Assembly (NCBI GenBank): GCA_963803545.1
Contig: CAWDMX010000004.1
Span: 620,001-684,000 of the forward strand
Direction: 5' to 3'
DNA length: 64,000 nt
Source: Legionella_C sp963803545
Lineage (GTDB): Bacteria; Pseudomonadota; Gammaproteobacteria; Legionellales; Legionellaceae
This document shows positions 8,552 through 17,052 of this stretch, piece by piece; within the stretch, counting starts at the first letter, position 1, and every line of letters starts with the position of its first letter. The position numbers were made by a program, and so were the translations under genes. The notes below the pieces were generated by a model. It was not told the origin of the DNA. It ran no database searches and saw only the letters and a list, made by a program, of their open reading frames with translations.

Positions 8552-9576
8552 CTCAGACTTGATCGGACAGTTTCCCGTTTTTCAAAGGCGTCTGTCAGTT
8601 TAGATTTGAGCTAAATTTTTCTCCGCCCAAATCGATTTACCATCAATTAACGTGTCCTGAGGAGTTCGTCCACAGCACATCTTTTCTTGATGAGTGCGCG
8701 CATTATTATAGTAATGAATCCATTCGTCCAGATCTTTTTGTAGCTCTTCCAGCGAGGAGTACAGTTTTTTCCTAAATGTTATCTGATAAAACTCATTTAA
8801 AATGGTTTTGTGAAATCGCTCGCAAATCCCATTTGTTTGAGGTGACATCGCTTTTGTCTTAGTATGGTCAATGTCATTAATCGCTAAATAGAGCTGATAA
8901 TCATGTTGTTCGACTCGCCCACAATACTCTGTACCTCTATCCGTTAATATACGCAACATAGGTAGTTTATGCTCTTCGAAGAAAGGTAAAACCTTATCGT
9001 TAAGGATATCTGCTGCAGTAATCGGGGTTTTAGTTGTATAGAGCTTAGCGAAAGCCACTTTGCTGTAAGTATCAACAAATGTTTGTTGGTAAATGCGTCC
9101 AACGTCTTTCAGATTCCCTACGCAAAAGGTATCTTGTGAACCAAGGTAACCAGGGTGTGCCGTTTCTATTTCCCCACAGGCCTCATCATCATGTTTTTTC
9201 TTCTCAAGAGCTGCAACTTGAGCATCATTGAGAATAATCCCATCATGAGCAATTTTATCCTCAAGGGCTTTTAATCGCTTTTTAAAATTTTCCAGATTAT
9301 TGCGTATCCAAATTGAGCGAACACCACTACCTGAAACGAATACACCTAACTTTCTTAGCTCATTACTTGTTCGATGCTGGCCATGGGCTGGTTGTTCAAT
9401 CGTATAATTCAATACCGCTTGCTCAGTAACTTCATCAACACGATTCTTTATATTCGGTGCTCGGCGAGACTTGTTGATTAGGGCATCAATCCCTCCTTCC
9501 TCAACGAGCTCTTGATACCGATAGAATGTGTCGCGGGAGACGCCCATCACCTTGCAGGCTCTAGACACATTAGATT
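8552..9576 (-). mobile_element. IS481-family element, truncated at its 5' end
   Basis: Remnant of an IS481-family insertion sequence. Its transposase gene fills most of it. The end beyond the transposase stop (about 8552-8600) holds the sequence GACTTGATCGGACAGTTT, which looks like a terminal repeat. The other end, including the first codons of the transposase, is missing, replaced at about 9577 by the terminal repeat of an IS5-like element. Confidence 0.6.
8600..9568 (-). pseudogene. IS481-family transposase, N-terminally truncated
   Basis: 322 residues readable from a GTG at 9568; the frame is open a little further (LCKKSN before VSRACK) and is then closed by a TAA inside the adjoining IS5-like sequence. 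Relatives begin about 20-25 residues earlier, before NVSRACKVMG, so the start of the protein is lost. The helix-turn-helix (VSRACKVMGVSRDTFYRYQ) is followed by an integrase core with catalytic Asp in FVDTYSK, Asp in LTDRGTEYCG and Glu in NGICERFHK. The three catalytic residues are intact, so the fold may still form from the GTG, but the loss of the terminal repeat and promoter makes transposition unlikely. Confidence 0.75.
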
Positions 9577-9708
9577 TCTTGCATAACCATTTTTAAAGCT
9601 CAAAATTATAAATTCCTGCAATCAAATTAAATCTTAAACCAAATCGTTTTCGTCTATTTCGATAACGATGGTAATCCCCCCATTTTTAACTGACGCTAAA
9701 AGTAGAAA

Positions 9709-10494
9709 CTAAGCTACTAATTTCAGTTTTTGTCTGGGCGGTATACCTCCAATCGCCATGTTAGGCCGTTCGTTGTTATAAGACCACAACCATTTTGTGG
9801 CCATATTCTGAACTTCCTCGATCGTACTAAATAAATACTGGTTTAACCAATCATATCGTACGGTTCTGTTATAACGCTCAACATAGGCATTTTGTTGTGG
9901 GTTGCCTGGCTGAATAAACAATAGCGTTATTTTGTGTTTTTCAGCCCATTGTGTAAGCAAGTGACTGATATATTCAGGTCCATTATCACAACGTATCTGA
10001 AAAGGCTTACCACGCCACTCAATAACCTGATCAAGCGCCCTAATCACACGCTCAGCAGGCAAAGAGAAGTCAGCTTCAATGGTAAGGCCTTCTCGATTGA
10101 AGTCATCAATCACGTTAAATAAACGATAACTACGCCCGTTTTGTAACTGATCATGCATAAAATCCATTGACCAGCATTCGTTTATTGCTTGAGGAACCGT
10201 TAGCGCCTCTGGCTTTTCCCTAATTAACCGCTTTTTGGGTTTGATTCTTAAATTCAGCTCGAGCTCTCTATAAATACGATAAACACGCTTATGGTTCCAT
10301 TTGTAACCTTTAACGTTACGCAAATATAAAAAACAAAGGCCAAAACCCCAATTGCGATTATTTTCAGTCAAATGCAACAACCAGTTTGCAATATGAGCAT
10401 TTTCATCATTCAGCTTCAATTGGTAACGATAGCAAGTTTCACTGATGCTAAATAAACAACAGGCCATCCGTACGGAGATAAATTTTTCCTGCAC
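9709..10494 (-). CDS. IS3-family transposase orfB (copy 1)
   Basis: Catalytic half of the IS407-group transposase, 261 residues from the GTG at 10494. The frame is open upstream into orfA, and translation is normally by frameshift fusion. The integrase core shows Asp in WSMDFMHD, Asp in RCDNGPEY and Glu in NAYVERYNR. Relative to copy 2 it differs at a few positions (for example NWLLHLTENN here against DWLLRLTKNN), so the copies have diverged slightly. No disrupting mutation is visible; the element may be active. Confidence 0.88.
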   Translation of the reverse strand: MQEKFISVRMACCLFSISETCYRYQLKLNDENAHIANWLLHLTENNRNWGFGLCFLYLRNVKGYKWNHKRVYRIYRELELNLRIKPKKRLIREKPEALTVPQAINECWSMDFMHDQLQNGRSYRLFNVIDDFNREGLTIEADFSLPAERVIRALDQVIEWRGKPFQIRCDNGPEYISHLLTQWAEKHKITLLFIQPGNPQQNAYVERYNRTVRYDWLNQYLFSTIEEVQNMATKWLWSYNNERPNMAIGGIPPRQKLKLVA

Positions 10495-10532
10495 GGCTTT
10501 CTGTGCAAGCTGCTTTCGACTGGATGGCTTAA

Positions 10533-10796
10533 CTACTTTTTTTCAAGCACCTCGCGAAGAATCTCAGATTTTAGGCGCTCTTCAGCGTACATCTTCTTCA
10601 AACGAGCATTTTCAGACTCGAGCTCTTTTAGTCGGGTCATCATCGGCAAGTCCAGGCCACCATATTTTGCACGCCATTTATAAAACGTTGCTGAACTCAT
10701 GCCATGTTCACGACAAAGTTCTGGAACAGGTACGCCTGCTTCACTTTGCTTGATGATCGACATAATTTGACTGTCACTAAATTTTGATTTTTTCAT
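10533..10796 (-). CDS. IS3-family transposase orfA (copy 1)
   Basis: An 87-residue DNA-binding half: helix-turn-helix (CREHGMSSATFYKWRAKYGG) followed by a leucine-zipper-like coiled coil. The end carries the heptamer A-AAA-AAG in frame directly before TAG (A7 run at 10537-10543). This is the standard IS3 slippery site, and a -1 shift there continues as VVKPSSRKQLAQ into orfB. It differs from copy 2 by Gly instead of Cys in SEAGVPVP. Confidence 0.88.
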   Translation of the reverse strand: MKKSKFSDSQIMSIIKQSEAGVPVPELCREHGMSSATFYKWRAKYGGLDLPMMTRLKELESENARLKKMYAEERLKSEILREVLEKK

Positions 10797-11177
10797 GCAG
10801 AATCTCCTGCGTAAAGGGTACGAGAAAATTCTACTTTTGGCATCAATTATTTTTAGGGACGATTACCCGATCAGCGACGATTTTAAATCGTTTAATCATA
10901 CCAATTACATTTTCATTCAAAACACGCTCACTCGATAATTCACGATTGTTCTTTTTATCCTCTTTGGTCAGTGGGGTCTTTTTCGTTTTTTTCTTGGGTA
11001 ATGCTGAATTTTGATGTAACTTATGTATTCCTTGGTAGCCGGTGTCTGTAAGACTTCGAATCTCTGGGTGAATATGAACACCTGATTCCTTAAACAACCT
11101 AAAATCATGCCGCTTACCGTTAGTGAAATTTGTACAAATAACGGTTTTTTTCTTTTTATCTACAATAATTTGTGTCT

Positions 11178-11630
11178 TTAGCGTGTGTCTCTTCTTTTTC
11201 CCTGAATAAAAATGTTTTTGTTTTTTTTAGGTCGTTCAATGGGCGTTTCAGTCGCATCAATCAGTACAACGTCATATTCAACATCACTTTTTAACAAGGT
11301 TTTACGTCCAGGCAATGAGAATTTTCCATCTTTAATCAGCGTATCTTCAACCCAGCGTATATTACGATAACAAGCACTTTCACTAATCCCATAACTACGC
11401 GAAATATGAAAGTATGTTCTATATTCGCGCAAATACTCCAACGCCATGAGCAACCTATCTTCGATGCCTAATTTATTAGGCTTACCTCCGTGAGATTTTA
11501 ATAGGGCTTCCGCTTCTCTCAAAATGCTTGTCATAACATCAAAAGTTGTACGTTTAACTCCTGTGAGCCTACGAAATCCTTCCGCGGGTTCCTCTTTTAT
11601 TTGTTCGAACTTCATCAACTTCCTTGCCAA
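11178..11630 (-). CDS. IS5-family transposase orfA
   Basis: A 150-residue N-terminal transposase half with a helix-turn-helix region (ISRSYGISESACYRNIRWVE) and the start of the DDE domain with the first catalytic Asp in VVLIDATETPIERP. It ends after FIQGKRR in a GGAAAAAG run where a -1 shift would continue into orfB, as in other two-frame IS5 elements. The downstream half is split by another insertion sequence, so no complete transposase is made. Confidence 0.72.
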   Translation of the reverse strand: MARKLMKFEQIKEEPAEGFRRLTGVKRTTFDVMTSILREAEALLKSHGGKPNKLGIEDRLLMALEYLREYRTYFHISRSYGISESACYRNIRWVEDTLIKDGKFSLPGRKTLLKSDVEYDVVLIDATETPIERPKKNKNIFIQGKRRDTR

Positions 11631-11669
11631 AAAATAAGAAGTTTAATTAAATGCTGAGGTTATGCAAGA

Positions 11670-11887
11670 GCTCTATTGGGTGTTGCTGCTATTGCTTTGT
11701 CTATTCTGGCTTTTTGTATTATCTATACTCCCGTAATCACACCCACTTTAGCTATTGCAAGCCTGACGACCGCGGCGGTTTGTGGTATTTCGGGTATGGC
11801 TTTTGTAAGTGCAGCCGCAACTCTGGCGAGCGTAGGACTTTTAAAGATAGAAAAGCGAATCAAGTCGATTCCTCTGATGATTTAATA
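11670..11887 (+). pseudogene. Orphaned hydrophobic C-terminus of a hairpin protein
   Basis: An open frame that emerges directly from the end of the IS5-like element (RALLGVAAIALSILAF...) and runs to a TAA at about 11885. It encodes two hydrophobic segments separated by a short turn, then a basic tail. There is no ribosome site or ATG, so it is a 5'-truncated remnant. The hairpin resembles in design the C-termini of the proteins at 12176-13960 and 40072-41220. It is on the same strand as the decayed gene at 7858-8548 and may be its severed 3' end. Confidence 0.5.
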
Positions 11888-12175
11888 CCTAAAGCATGCT
11901 CGGTAAGTCGTTAGTTCTCGTGGTAAGTCTTGGGCGTCATCGTGCGCTGTTTTGGGAATTACCACAGCGTTGATTGAATACTAGCGGTTATACGTCTTGA
12001 TTCTTTCTAAATGCAACGCATTTATTCCAATGACTTGTAGTAGGTCGATGCTAATTTTTTCAATGATTCATTTTTAAATTTTTTGCCAAATAATTGGTTT
12101 AAAAAAGCTCCACTTAATATTTTGTTAATGTAAGCCTGCTACGATTCTATACTATTTATTCGTAAGGAATATTTT

Positions 12176-13960
12176 ATGGTCGCTACAGTTGTTGTGGAAA
12201 AAAGTGTTAATATATACCAATACCCGGCTAGCACAAGCTCTGATAATCTAGGCTTTCTAGCCATTGGCGATTTACACGGAAATGCGGTTAAATTACTCTA
12301 TTTTTTATTGCGTCACCGGGTTGTAAAGTTTAAAGATGACAACCAAAAAAGTGTGTTATTTAATAAATTTGTAAAATTGTATTTTGAAAGTAACACGATT
12401 ATAGCACCAATTACTACAGACGTCGCGGACTGTACAATTGCATTAGCTAACCTTAAAAATAGATTGAGCGATAAATCGAAAGAATTAGAGGTTTTAAATA
12501 AACAACTTCGTGAATCATATGTTACGAACGCCCAAGACATTGCAGACTTGAAAATACTAACAAAAAAAATTAATAATGCAGGAAAAAACTGCACAGCAAT
12601 CCTTAAGAATATTACAGAGAAAGAACAGGAAATTGAAGCTTTAAATGAGCGAACTCAACTAGCCAACGTTCAATTAACGCCTCTCATAACCCTTTTAAAA
12701 AAAATAATTTCTGAACTTGAAATTGACAATCCTGCATCCTTACTATTAATCGGTGATGATTTATTTGATAGAGGCAGTAACGATTCATTAACCTTATGGT
12801 TAATAGAATTTCTCGTTGCTCAAAACATTCCTATCGATATTCTAATATCCAATCACAGCAATGAATTTATATTGGCTTATGAACAACAATTTACACAAAC
12901 CCCTAATTTTATTAGAGGCAATCAAAAAAACTCGTTCACCAACTTTGAGTTTCTAGTTAAACAGGGATTAATTGACACAGCCTCAATATCTAAGACGATT
13001 AAAGAAAGCTATCTCCCTCGATTAAAGGTGCTCGATTATAGATTTAAAGAAGATGGAATAATAATTTTCACGCACGCACCCGTAGAATTTGATTTGATTA
13101 AATTGCTGGCTACGAAATTGGGTGTTAAATACAAAGACTCGACCCCAATCGAGTTGGCTCAAACAATCGATGCTATTAATCGTTCTTTTTCTCAGGTTGT
13201 TAAACGCAACGAGGTGCAGAAATATCTTAATATTCCTGATATTGCGAAATCTTATGAACAGATAGACTTTGACGAAGCCACTATGTCGGACACTCAAAAA
13301 CAAGAGCATCCCCTCATTGCGGTGTTGTGGAATAGATGGAATGATACAAAAGACAGCAATTCAGAGTCTAGGCCTTCGCGTCATGAAAACTACGAAATTA
13401 CATGGGTGCACGGTCATGACCCACACATTAGCACTCATGAGCATATCGTTAACTTGGACACAGACCTTGGAAAAGGTATGGCCCCTGATAACGACGAAAA
13501 AATGCAAGACGCTAAAAGGATTATTGATACGAATAACCCTCGGTACAGGGACGCTCGTGATTACATCGATAACCATAATCGCTACATCGTTTTCACCGGT
13601 CACAACCATAACTTCGTCTTTTCGCCATTAACCGTTACCCAGCGCGCCTTAGCCCTTTCAACTATCAGTGGATTATTTTGCCTAGCAGCAACGCTTGGGG
13701 TGCTGGCGGTAGGATTAGGTCTTACAGCGAGCACTATTATTGCCGTACCGTTAACGGTAGGTATTCTGCTGTTTGCAGTTACAGCCACCGCCGCCGTTAG
13801 TCTATCGAGTATTGCGTCAACTGCGTACGCAATGATTACGCAGACGCCTACACAAGTGCGCCTTGAAACTGTACAAGATGAAAGCACGGAACAGAGTTCT
13901 GCAGCTTGTCCCGAGGGTGAAGAGTCTAGTGAAGGCAATTCAATACGCTCAGGCCTGTAA
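12176..13960 (+). CDS. Calcineurin-like metallophosphoesterase with C-terminal membrane hairpin; candidate effector
   Basis: 594 residues. The metal-binding motifs of the calcineurin-like/PPP superfamily are present: GDLHGN (31-36), GDDLFDRG (about 193), a variant third motif SNHSNEF in place of GNHE, THAPVEF, HGHDPH (about 412) and TGHNHNF (about 474). An inserted coiled coil fills about residues 85-165. Two hydrophobic segments form a hairpin at about 490-547, followed by a soluble tail rich in Glu and Ser (DESTEQ...EGEESSEG). PPP-type phosphatases are known among Legionella Dot/Icm effectors (WipA, WipB), and acidic C-terminal tails resemble the E-block signal. Phosphatase family is firm; a host target or secretion is inference. 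AAGGAA about 8 nt upstream supports the ATG. Confidence 0.75.
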   Translation: MVATVVVEKSVNIYQYPASTSSDNLGFLAIGDLHGNAVKLLYFLLRHRVVKFKDDNQKSVLFNKFVKLYFESNTIIAPITTDVADCTIALANLKNRLSDKSKELEVLNKQLRESYVTNAQDIADLKILTKKINNAGKNCTAILKNITEKEQEIEALNERTQLANVQLTPLITLLKKIISELEIDNPASLLLIGDDLFDRGSNDSLTLWLIEFLVAQNIPIDILISNHSNEFILAYEQQFTQTPNFIRGNQKNSFTNFEFLVKQGLIDTASISKTIKESYLPRLKVLDYRFKEDGIIIFTHAPVEFDLIKLLATKLGVKYKDSTPIELAQTIDAINRSFSQVVKRNEVQKYLNIPDIAKSYEQIDFDEATMSDTQKQEHPLIAVLWNRWNDTKDSNSESRPSRHENYEITWVHGHDPHISTHEHIVNLDTDLGKGMAPDNDEKMQDAKRIIDTNNPRYRDARDYIDNHNRYIVFTGHNHNFVFSPLTVTQRALALSTISGLFCLAATLGVLAVGLGLTASTIIAVPLTVGILLFAVTATAAVSLSSIASTAYAMITQTPTQVRLETVQDESTEQSSAACPEGEESSEGNSIRSGL

Positions 13961-13965
13961 TAAAT

Positions 13966-14019
13966 CACACGCACTACTAAAATAGGAGTTATTCCGTATG
14001 TTATTTAATAGTGCGTGTG
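13966..14019. terminator. Hairpin between convergent genes
   Basis: Perfect 11-bp arms, CACACGCACTA (13966-13976) and TAGTGCGTGTG (14009-14019), with a 32-nt loop, followed by TTTAATTAA on the plus strand. It lies between the phosphoesterase stop and the convergent nuclease stop, so it may end both transcripts. The long loop makes it atypical. Confidence 0.45.
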
Positions 14020-14037
14020 TTTAATTAAGACCACCCC

Positions 14038-14853
14038 TTACTGTAATAAATAGTTCAGTCTCGCTGCAAGACGACATCCTGCGCGCGCAAGCTGACGCTC
14101 TGAAATGGTTCTAACCTGCAATTGATACGGCTTAGTCGGTTTCATCCCGGGCTTAAGGGTATAAGCGTATAGCACGGCCAATTTGTGCGCGTGTTTAACC
14201 CATTGCTCTGGGGAATAAACCTCGGAGCTACAAGGCCATTTTCTTTCAAGAGAAAGGGCGTATTTTTTAACGCGCAGTCGTTTAAATTTGTTTTTTGTGC
14301 GCAACAAACCACCGGCACTGTCCCAGTAACCGTGCAAATTGTAGGCTACAGCATTCTTACCAAGATAAAATAGATTTCCGCCCTTATCGCCGTTGGGATA
14401 TTTAGAGCTGTAACGACTAATGGTGTGCATCGGCTGATGGATATCTGCCATTACATGAATAAGAACACGAAGGCTTAACCCCTTCTGCTTTGCTGTGTAG
14501 TGGGTGTTTTGTAAGACCGCATTTGCTTGAGCCAAAGCTACTAGAGCATTAATAGCGTCGGCGGGACGTAATGGCGTGTAGTCTTGAGTAAAGGGTAAAT
14601 CGATATAGTGTATCGCGCCTAAAGCCGGGTTGTCGCGCGGCCGGTAACCGTCTAACCAGCCGGCCGCGGCTACTAATGATTTGCTGGCGTAAGTGTTGTC
14701 CACGCTATGATTGTAAAAATTAGCTAATTTTTTAGCGCGTACCGACAAATTATTATAGGCAATTTGCATCACTACTCGGTGCCCTAAATTGCTCCAGCCA
14801 AAGGCGTAATTACTCAGTAAACTCAAAACTAAATAAGCGGCTGTTTTGCGCAC
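14038..14853 (-). CDS. Secreted S1/P1-type nuclease
   Basis: Exported zinc-dependent nuclease (271 residues from the GTG at 14853). A short signal peptide (MRKTAAYLVLSLLSNYAFG) is followed by mature Trp-Ser-Asn-Leu-Gly-His; the N-terminal Trp and the His of GH are metal ligands in this family. Further ligands are visible in AAGWLDG, HYIDLP, HVMADIHQPMH, GDKGGNLF and NLHGYWDS. These enzymes cleave single-stranded DNA/RNA and 3'-nucleotides. A longer frame would overlap tolB by 80 bp and spoil the signal peptide. The GTG lies 7 nt after the tolB stop, so it appears to be the last gene of the tol transcript, where pal usually sits. Confidence 0.85.
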   Translation of the reverse strand: MRKTAAYLVLSLLSNYAFGWSNLGHRVVMQIAYNNLSVRAKKLANFYNHSVDNTYASKSLVAAAGWLDGYRPRDNPALGAIHYIDLPFTQDYTPLRPADAINALVALAQANAVLQNTHYTAKQKGLSLRVLIHVMADIHQPMHTISRYSSKYPNGDKGGNLFYLGKNAVAYNLHGYWDSAGGLLRTKNKFKRLRVKKYALSLERKWPCSSEVYSPEQWVKHAHKLAVLYAYTLKPGMKPTKPYQLQVRTISERQLARAGCRLAARLNYLLQ

Positions 14854-14860
14854 CGGTACT

Positions 14861-16117
14861 TTACCCCAAATAAGGCGACCAAGATGGCTCTTGAATATCG
14901 CCGTCTCGAACAGGAATACGCGTTTGCATTCGTCCATCAATAGACACCATTCCTAAAATACCGCGATCGTCTTTATGGGTTGCGTAAATGATTAGTCGAC
15001 CATTGGGGGCAAGGGAAGGCGACTCATCGGAATCACCGTGAGTGACCTTGAGAACCGCACCATTGGAATCTTGAACTGCAATTGAAAAACGCTTGCTTTC
15101 GTCTCGGTGCATCATCACCATATTTTTTTGATCCGGCGTTAACATTGCACGAGCGTTGTAAGAGCCTTCGTACGTAAGGCGCGTAATAAGGTTATTTCGC
15201 AAACTGATTTTATATATTTGTGGCGCACCGCCCCGTCCTGAGGTAAATATAATTGATTTGCCATCGGGGGTATAGCGCGGTTCGGTATCAATGGCGGTAC
15301 CAAACGTAACTTGCTTAAGACTCCCGTCGTTTAAATTAACAGTGTAAATTTTAGGGTTGCCCCCTTTGGATAGTACAACCGCGAGCTGGCTTCCATCCGG
15401 TGAAAAGGAGGGTGCTCCGTTAATTCCATTGAAACTCGTAATTAAACGACGTTTTCCGGTACGCACGTCCACCGTAAAAATTTGTGCTTTTTTCTTCTCA
15501 AAAGACACATACGCAATTTTTTGGCCGTCGGGGGACCAGGACGGCGACATGAGTGATGTGGGTGAGATTAACAAGCTGTGTGGGTTGAAACCATCGGCAT
15601 CAGCAATTTCTAGAGAATAACGTACCTTGTTTTTGTCACGTTGCACTAAGATATAAGCAATTTTAGTTGAAAAAACACCCCGCTCACCCAGTAGCTTTTG
15701 ATACACATCATCACTGACCCGATGCGCAAGAGTTCGTAGCTGACTCTTATTGACGTTGTATTCGTTTTTTAATAATACTGTTTTTTGCGAGCTTGCATCC
15801 ACAAGCTCGTATCTGAAACTGTAGCGATCCCCGGTTAAACCGTTGAAGTGTCCCACAAGAATTGAATCGGCGCCCATACGTCGCCAGTTATCCAGAGCAC
15901 GATTGCGGTTCTCGGTGCCTAAAACATTAAATTGACCAGACAGACCTAAGTCGTGGTTGATAATTTCATGAAACTCTCTCGCCTCTGGTGCGTCACCAAA
16001 AGAATTTACAGCTATTGGCAGTGCGGAGTTAATACCTTGGGTAAGTTCTAAATCAACCGTAAACCCCACCGACGCGACTATGAAAAGCCCTAAGCCTACT
16101 ACAATTTTGACCACCAT
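14861..16117 (-). CDS. tolB: Tol-Pal system periplasmic protein TolB
   Basis: 418 residues with a signal peptide (MVVKIVVGLGLFIVASVGFT), the N-terminal LELTQG start typical of mature TolB, an alpha/beta domain, then a six-bladed beta-propeller with repeated PDG blades (SWSPDGQKIAYVS, SFSPDGSQLAVV, YTPDGKSIIFTSGRGG). TolB links TolA to Pal and helps outer-membrane constriction at division. It follows tolA by 2 nt. No pal follows; an S1/P1 nuclease takes its place. Confidence 0.95.
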   Translation of the reverse strand: MVVKIVVGLGLFIVASVGFTVDLELTQGINSALPIAVNSFGDAPEAREFHEIINHDLGLSGQFNVLGTENRNRALDNWRRMGADSILVGHFNGLTGDRYSFRYELVDASSQKTVLLKNEYNVNKSQLRTLAHRVSDDVYQKLLGERGVFSTKIAYILVQRDKNKVRYSLEIADADGFNPHSLLISPTSLMSPSWSPDGQKIAYVSFEKKKAQIFTVDVRTGKRRLITSFNGINGAPSFSPDGSQLAVVLSKGGNPKIYTVNLNDGSLKQVTFGTAIDTEPRYTPDGKSIIFTSGRGGAPQIYKISLRNNLITRLTYEGSYNARAMLTPDQKNMVMMHRDESKRFSIAVQDSNGAVLKVTHGDSDESPSLAPNGRLIIYATHKDDRGILGMVSIDGRMQTRIPVRDGDIQEPSWSPYLG

Positions 16118-16119
16118 AT

Positions 16120-17052
16120 TTATCCTTTTCTATTTTCTGGACGTACTGTTAAACTAATTTCTCGAAACAGAGCGAAGGCTTTTGGCTCAGAGGGCACCGG
16201 CAATGGAGACGCTTTGTAAATAGCTGTTTGCGCGGAGCGGTCTAAGAGAGAGTCTCCGCTGCTGCGAATAAGAACTACATTTTGCACCTCGCCTGTTGGC
16301 GCGAGTCGAATTCTAAATTGACTTGATAGATTTTTATCCGCGTTTTCAGGCACTATCCACCGTTGGCTAATAGCGTTAATAATTAAGGCCTTATATTTGT
16401 TTATCTCGACGGCCATCTGCGCTTGCTGTGCTGCGTGCTCTCGCGCCTGCTCTTGCTCTAAATCTTTCTTTTTTTGCGCCTCAATTTTTTCTTCCGCCAA
16501 TTGTTTATCAAGCTGCGTTTTTTTTAAGGCCAAAGCTTTAGTCTCAGCCAGCTGTTGTTCTTTCTCCAATTGTTGACGCTGCTTTTTTAAAGCTTCAATC
16601 TGTTTGTTTTCTGCAATTTTTTTATTATTTAACGCCTGCAACCTCTTTTTTTCCTCAGCAATTTGTTTTTTACGCGCAACAGCTATCGTTTGGGCTTGCT
16701 CTCTAATTTTTTCAAGGTTTCGCTGCTCTTTGCGCGTGGCCTCTTTTGCTTTTTCAACCTCTTGCGCTAGATGTTTTTGCCGTAATTGCTCTGCGTTGTG
16801 TTGCTCCAACCGTGCTTGCTTAATGCGATGAACCGCAGCCAACACTTCTGAGTTATCAATACTTACTGCATTCACAATTTCAGGTTTACGGGTATTTTTT
16901 TGCAACGGCAACACAAGGCCTGGGGTATTTTGGGCGGACTTCTGAACACTACTATCGCTATGCATTGACTCAAAAAACAACATTGCTGCAAGAAAAAAAT
17001 GGATACTCAAGGCCACTATAAAAGCATTGCGGTAACTGGGTTGTTGGTTCAT
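16120..17052 (-). CDS. tolA: Cell envelope integrity protein TolA
   Basis: 310 residues: one N-terminal membrane helix (NAFIVALSIHFFLAAMLFF), a long Lys/Glu/Gln/Ala-rich coiled coil (about 75-215) crossing the periplasm, and a C-terminal TonB/TolA domain (YKALIINAISQRW, VVLIRSSGD, ASPLPVP). TolA couples the TolQR motor to TolB-Pal. It overlaps the tolR stop by 4 nt (ATGA) and precedes tolB by 2 nt. Confidence 0.95.
   Translation of the reverse strand: MNQQPSYRNAFIVALSIHFFLAAMLFFESMHSDSSVQKSAQNTPGLVLPLQKNTRKPEIVNAVSIDNSEVLAAVHRIKQARLEQHNAEQLRQKHLAQEVEKAKEATRKEQRNLEKIREQAQTIAVARKKQIAEEKKRLQALNNKKIAENKQIEALKKQRQQLEKEQQLAETKALALKKTQLDKQLAEEKIEAQKKKDLEQEQAREHAAQQAQMAVEINKYKALIINAISQRWIVPENADKNLSSQFRIRLAPTGEVQNVVLIRSSGDSLLDRSAQTAIYKASPLPVPSEPKAFALFREISLTVRPENRKG

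Larger units (their letters stand above)
9670..10867 (-). mobile_element. IS3-family (IS407-group) insertion sequence, copy 1
   Basis: A 1198-bp element whose imperfect inverted ends begin GGTAATC. It is flanked by CGAT at 9666-9669 and 10868-10871, a 4-bp direct duplication as expected for the IS407 group of IS3. It carries orfA and orfB joined by a frameshift. A second copy of identical length lies at 38688-39885 in the opposite orientation. This copy sits inside the transposase gene of an IS5-like element, and the host frame is exactly restored when the element and one CGAT are removed. Confidence 0.88.
9593..11190 (-). pseudogene. IS5-family transposase orfB, split by an insertion sequence
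   Basis: DDE transposase half (DDE_Tnp_4 type). The upstream part (about 11190 to 10868) includes GKRHDFRLFKES, LTDTGYQG and RFKIVADR. At ADR the frame enters the inserted element. On the far side, 9669-9593 continues in the same frame as YRNRRKRFGLRFN...YNFEL and a TAA, exactly the conserved C-terminus expected. The catalytic Asp in TDTGYQG is present. It would normally be joined to the upstream frame by a -1 shift at GGAAAAAG near 11190. Being split, it is inactive. Confidence 0.75.
9577..11669 (-). mobile_element. IS5-like element interrupted by an IS407-group element
   Basis: The ends are inverted copies of TCTTGCATAACC (9577-9588 and, inverted, 11658-11669). Removing the inserted IS3-family element (9670-10867) and one copy of its 4-bp duplication leaves about 890 bp, a normal size for this IS5 subgroup, with the two transposase frames restored. 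The bases outside the two ends do not form a matching target duplication: the left flank is IS481 sequence and the right flank is the tail of another gene. The element's borders have therefore been rearranged since insertion. Confidence 0.72.

Noticed and set aside
10445..10753. Open frame antisense to IS3 orfA/orfB (and its twin at 38802-39110)
   Set aside because: It is the mirror of a transposase gene with clear motifs; its repetition at both copies follows from the element being duplicated.
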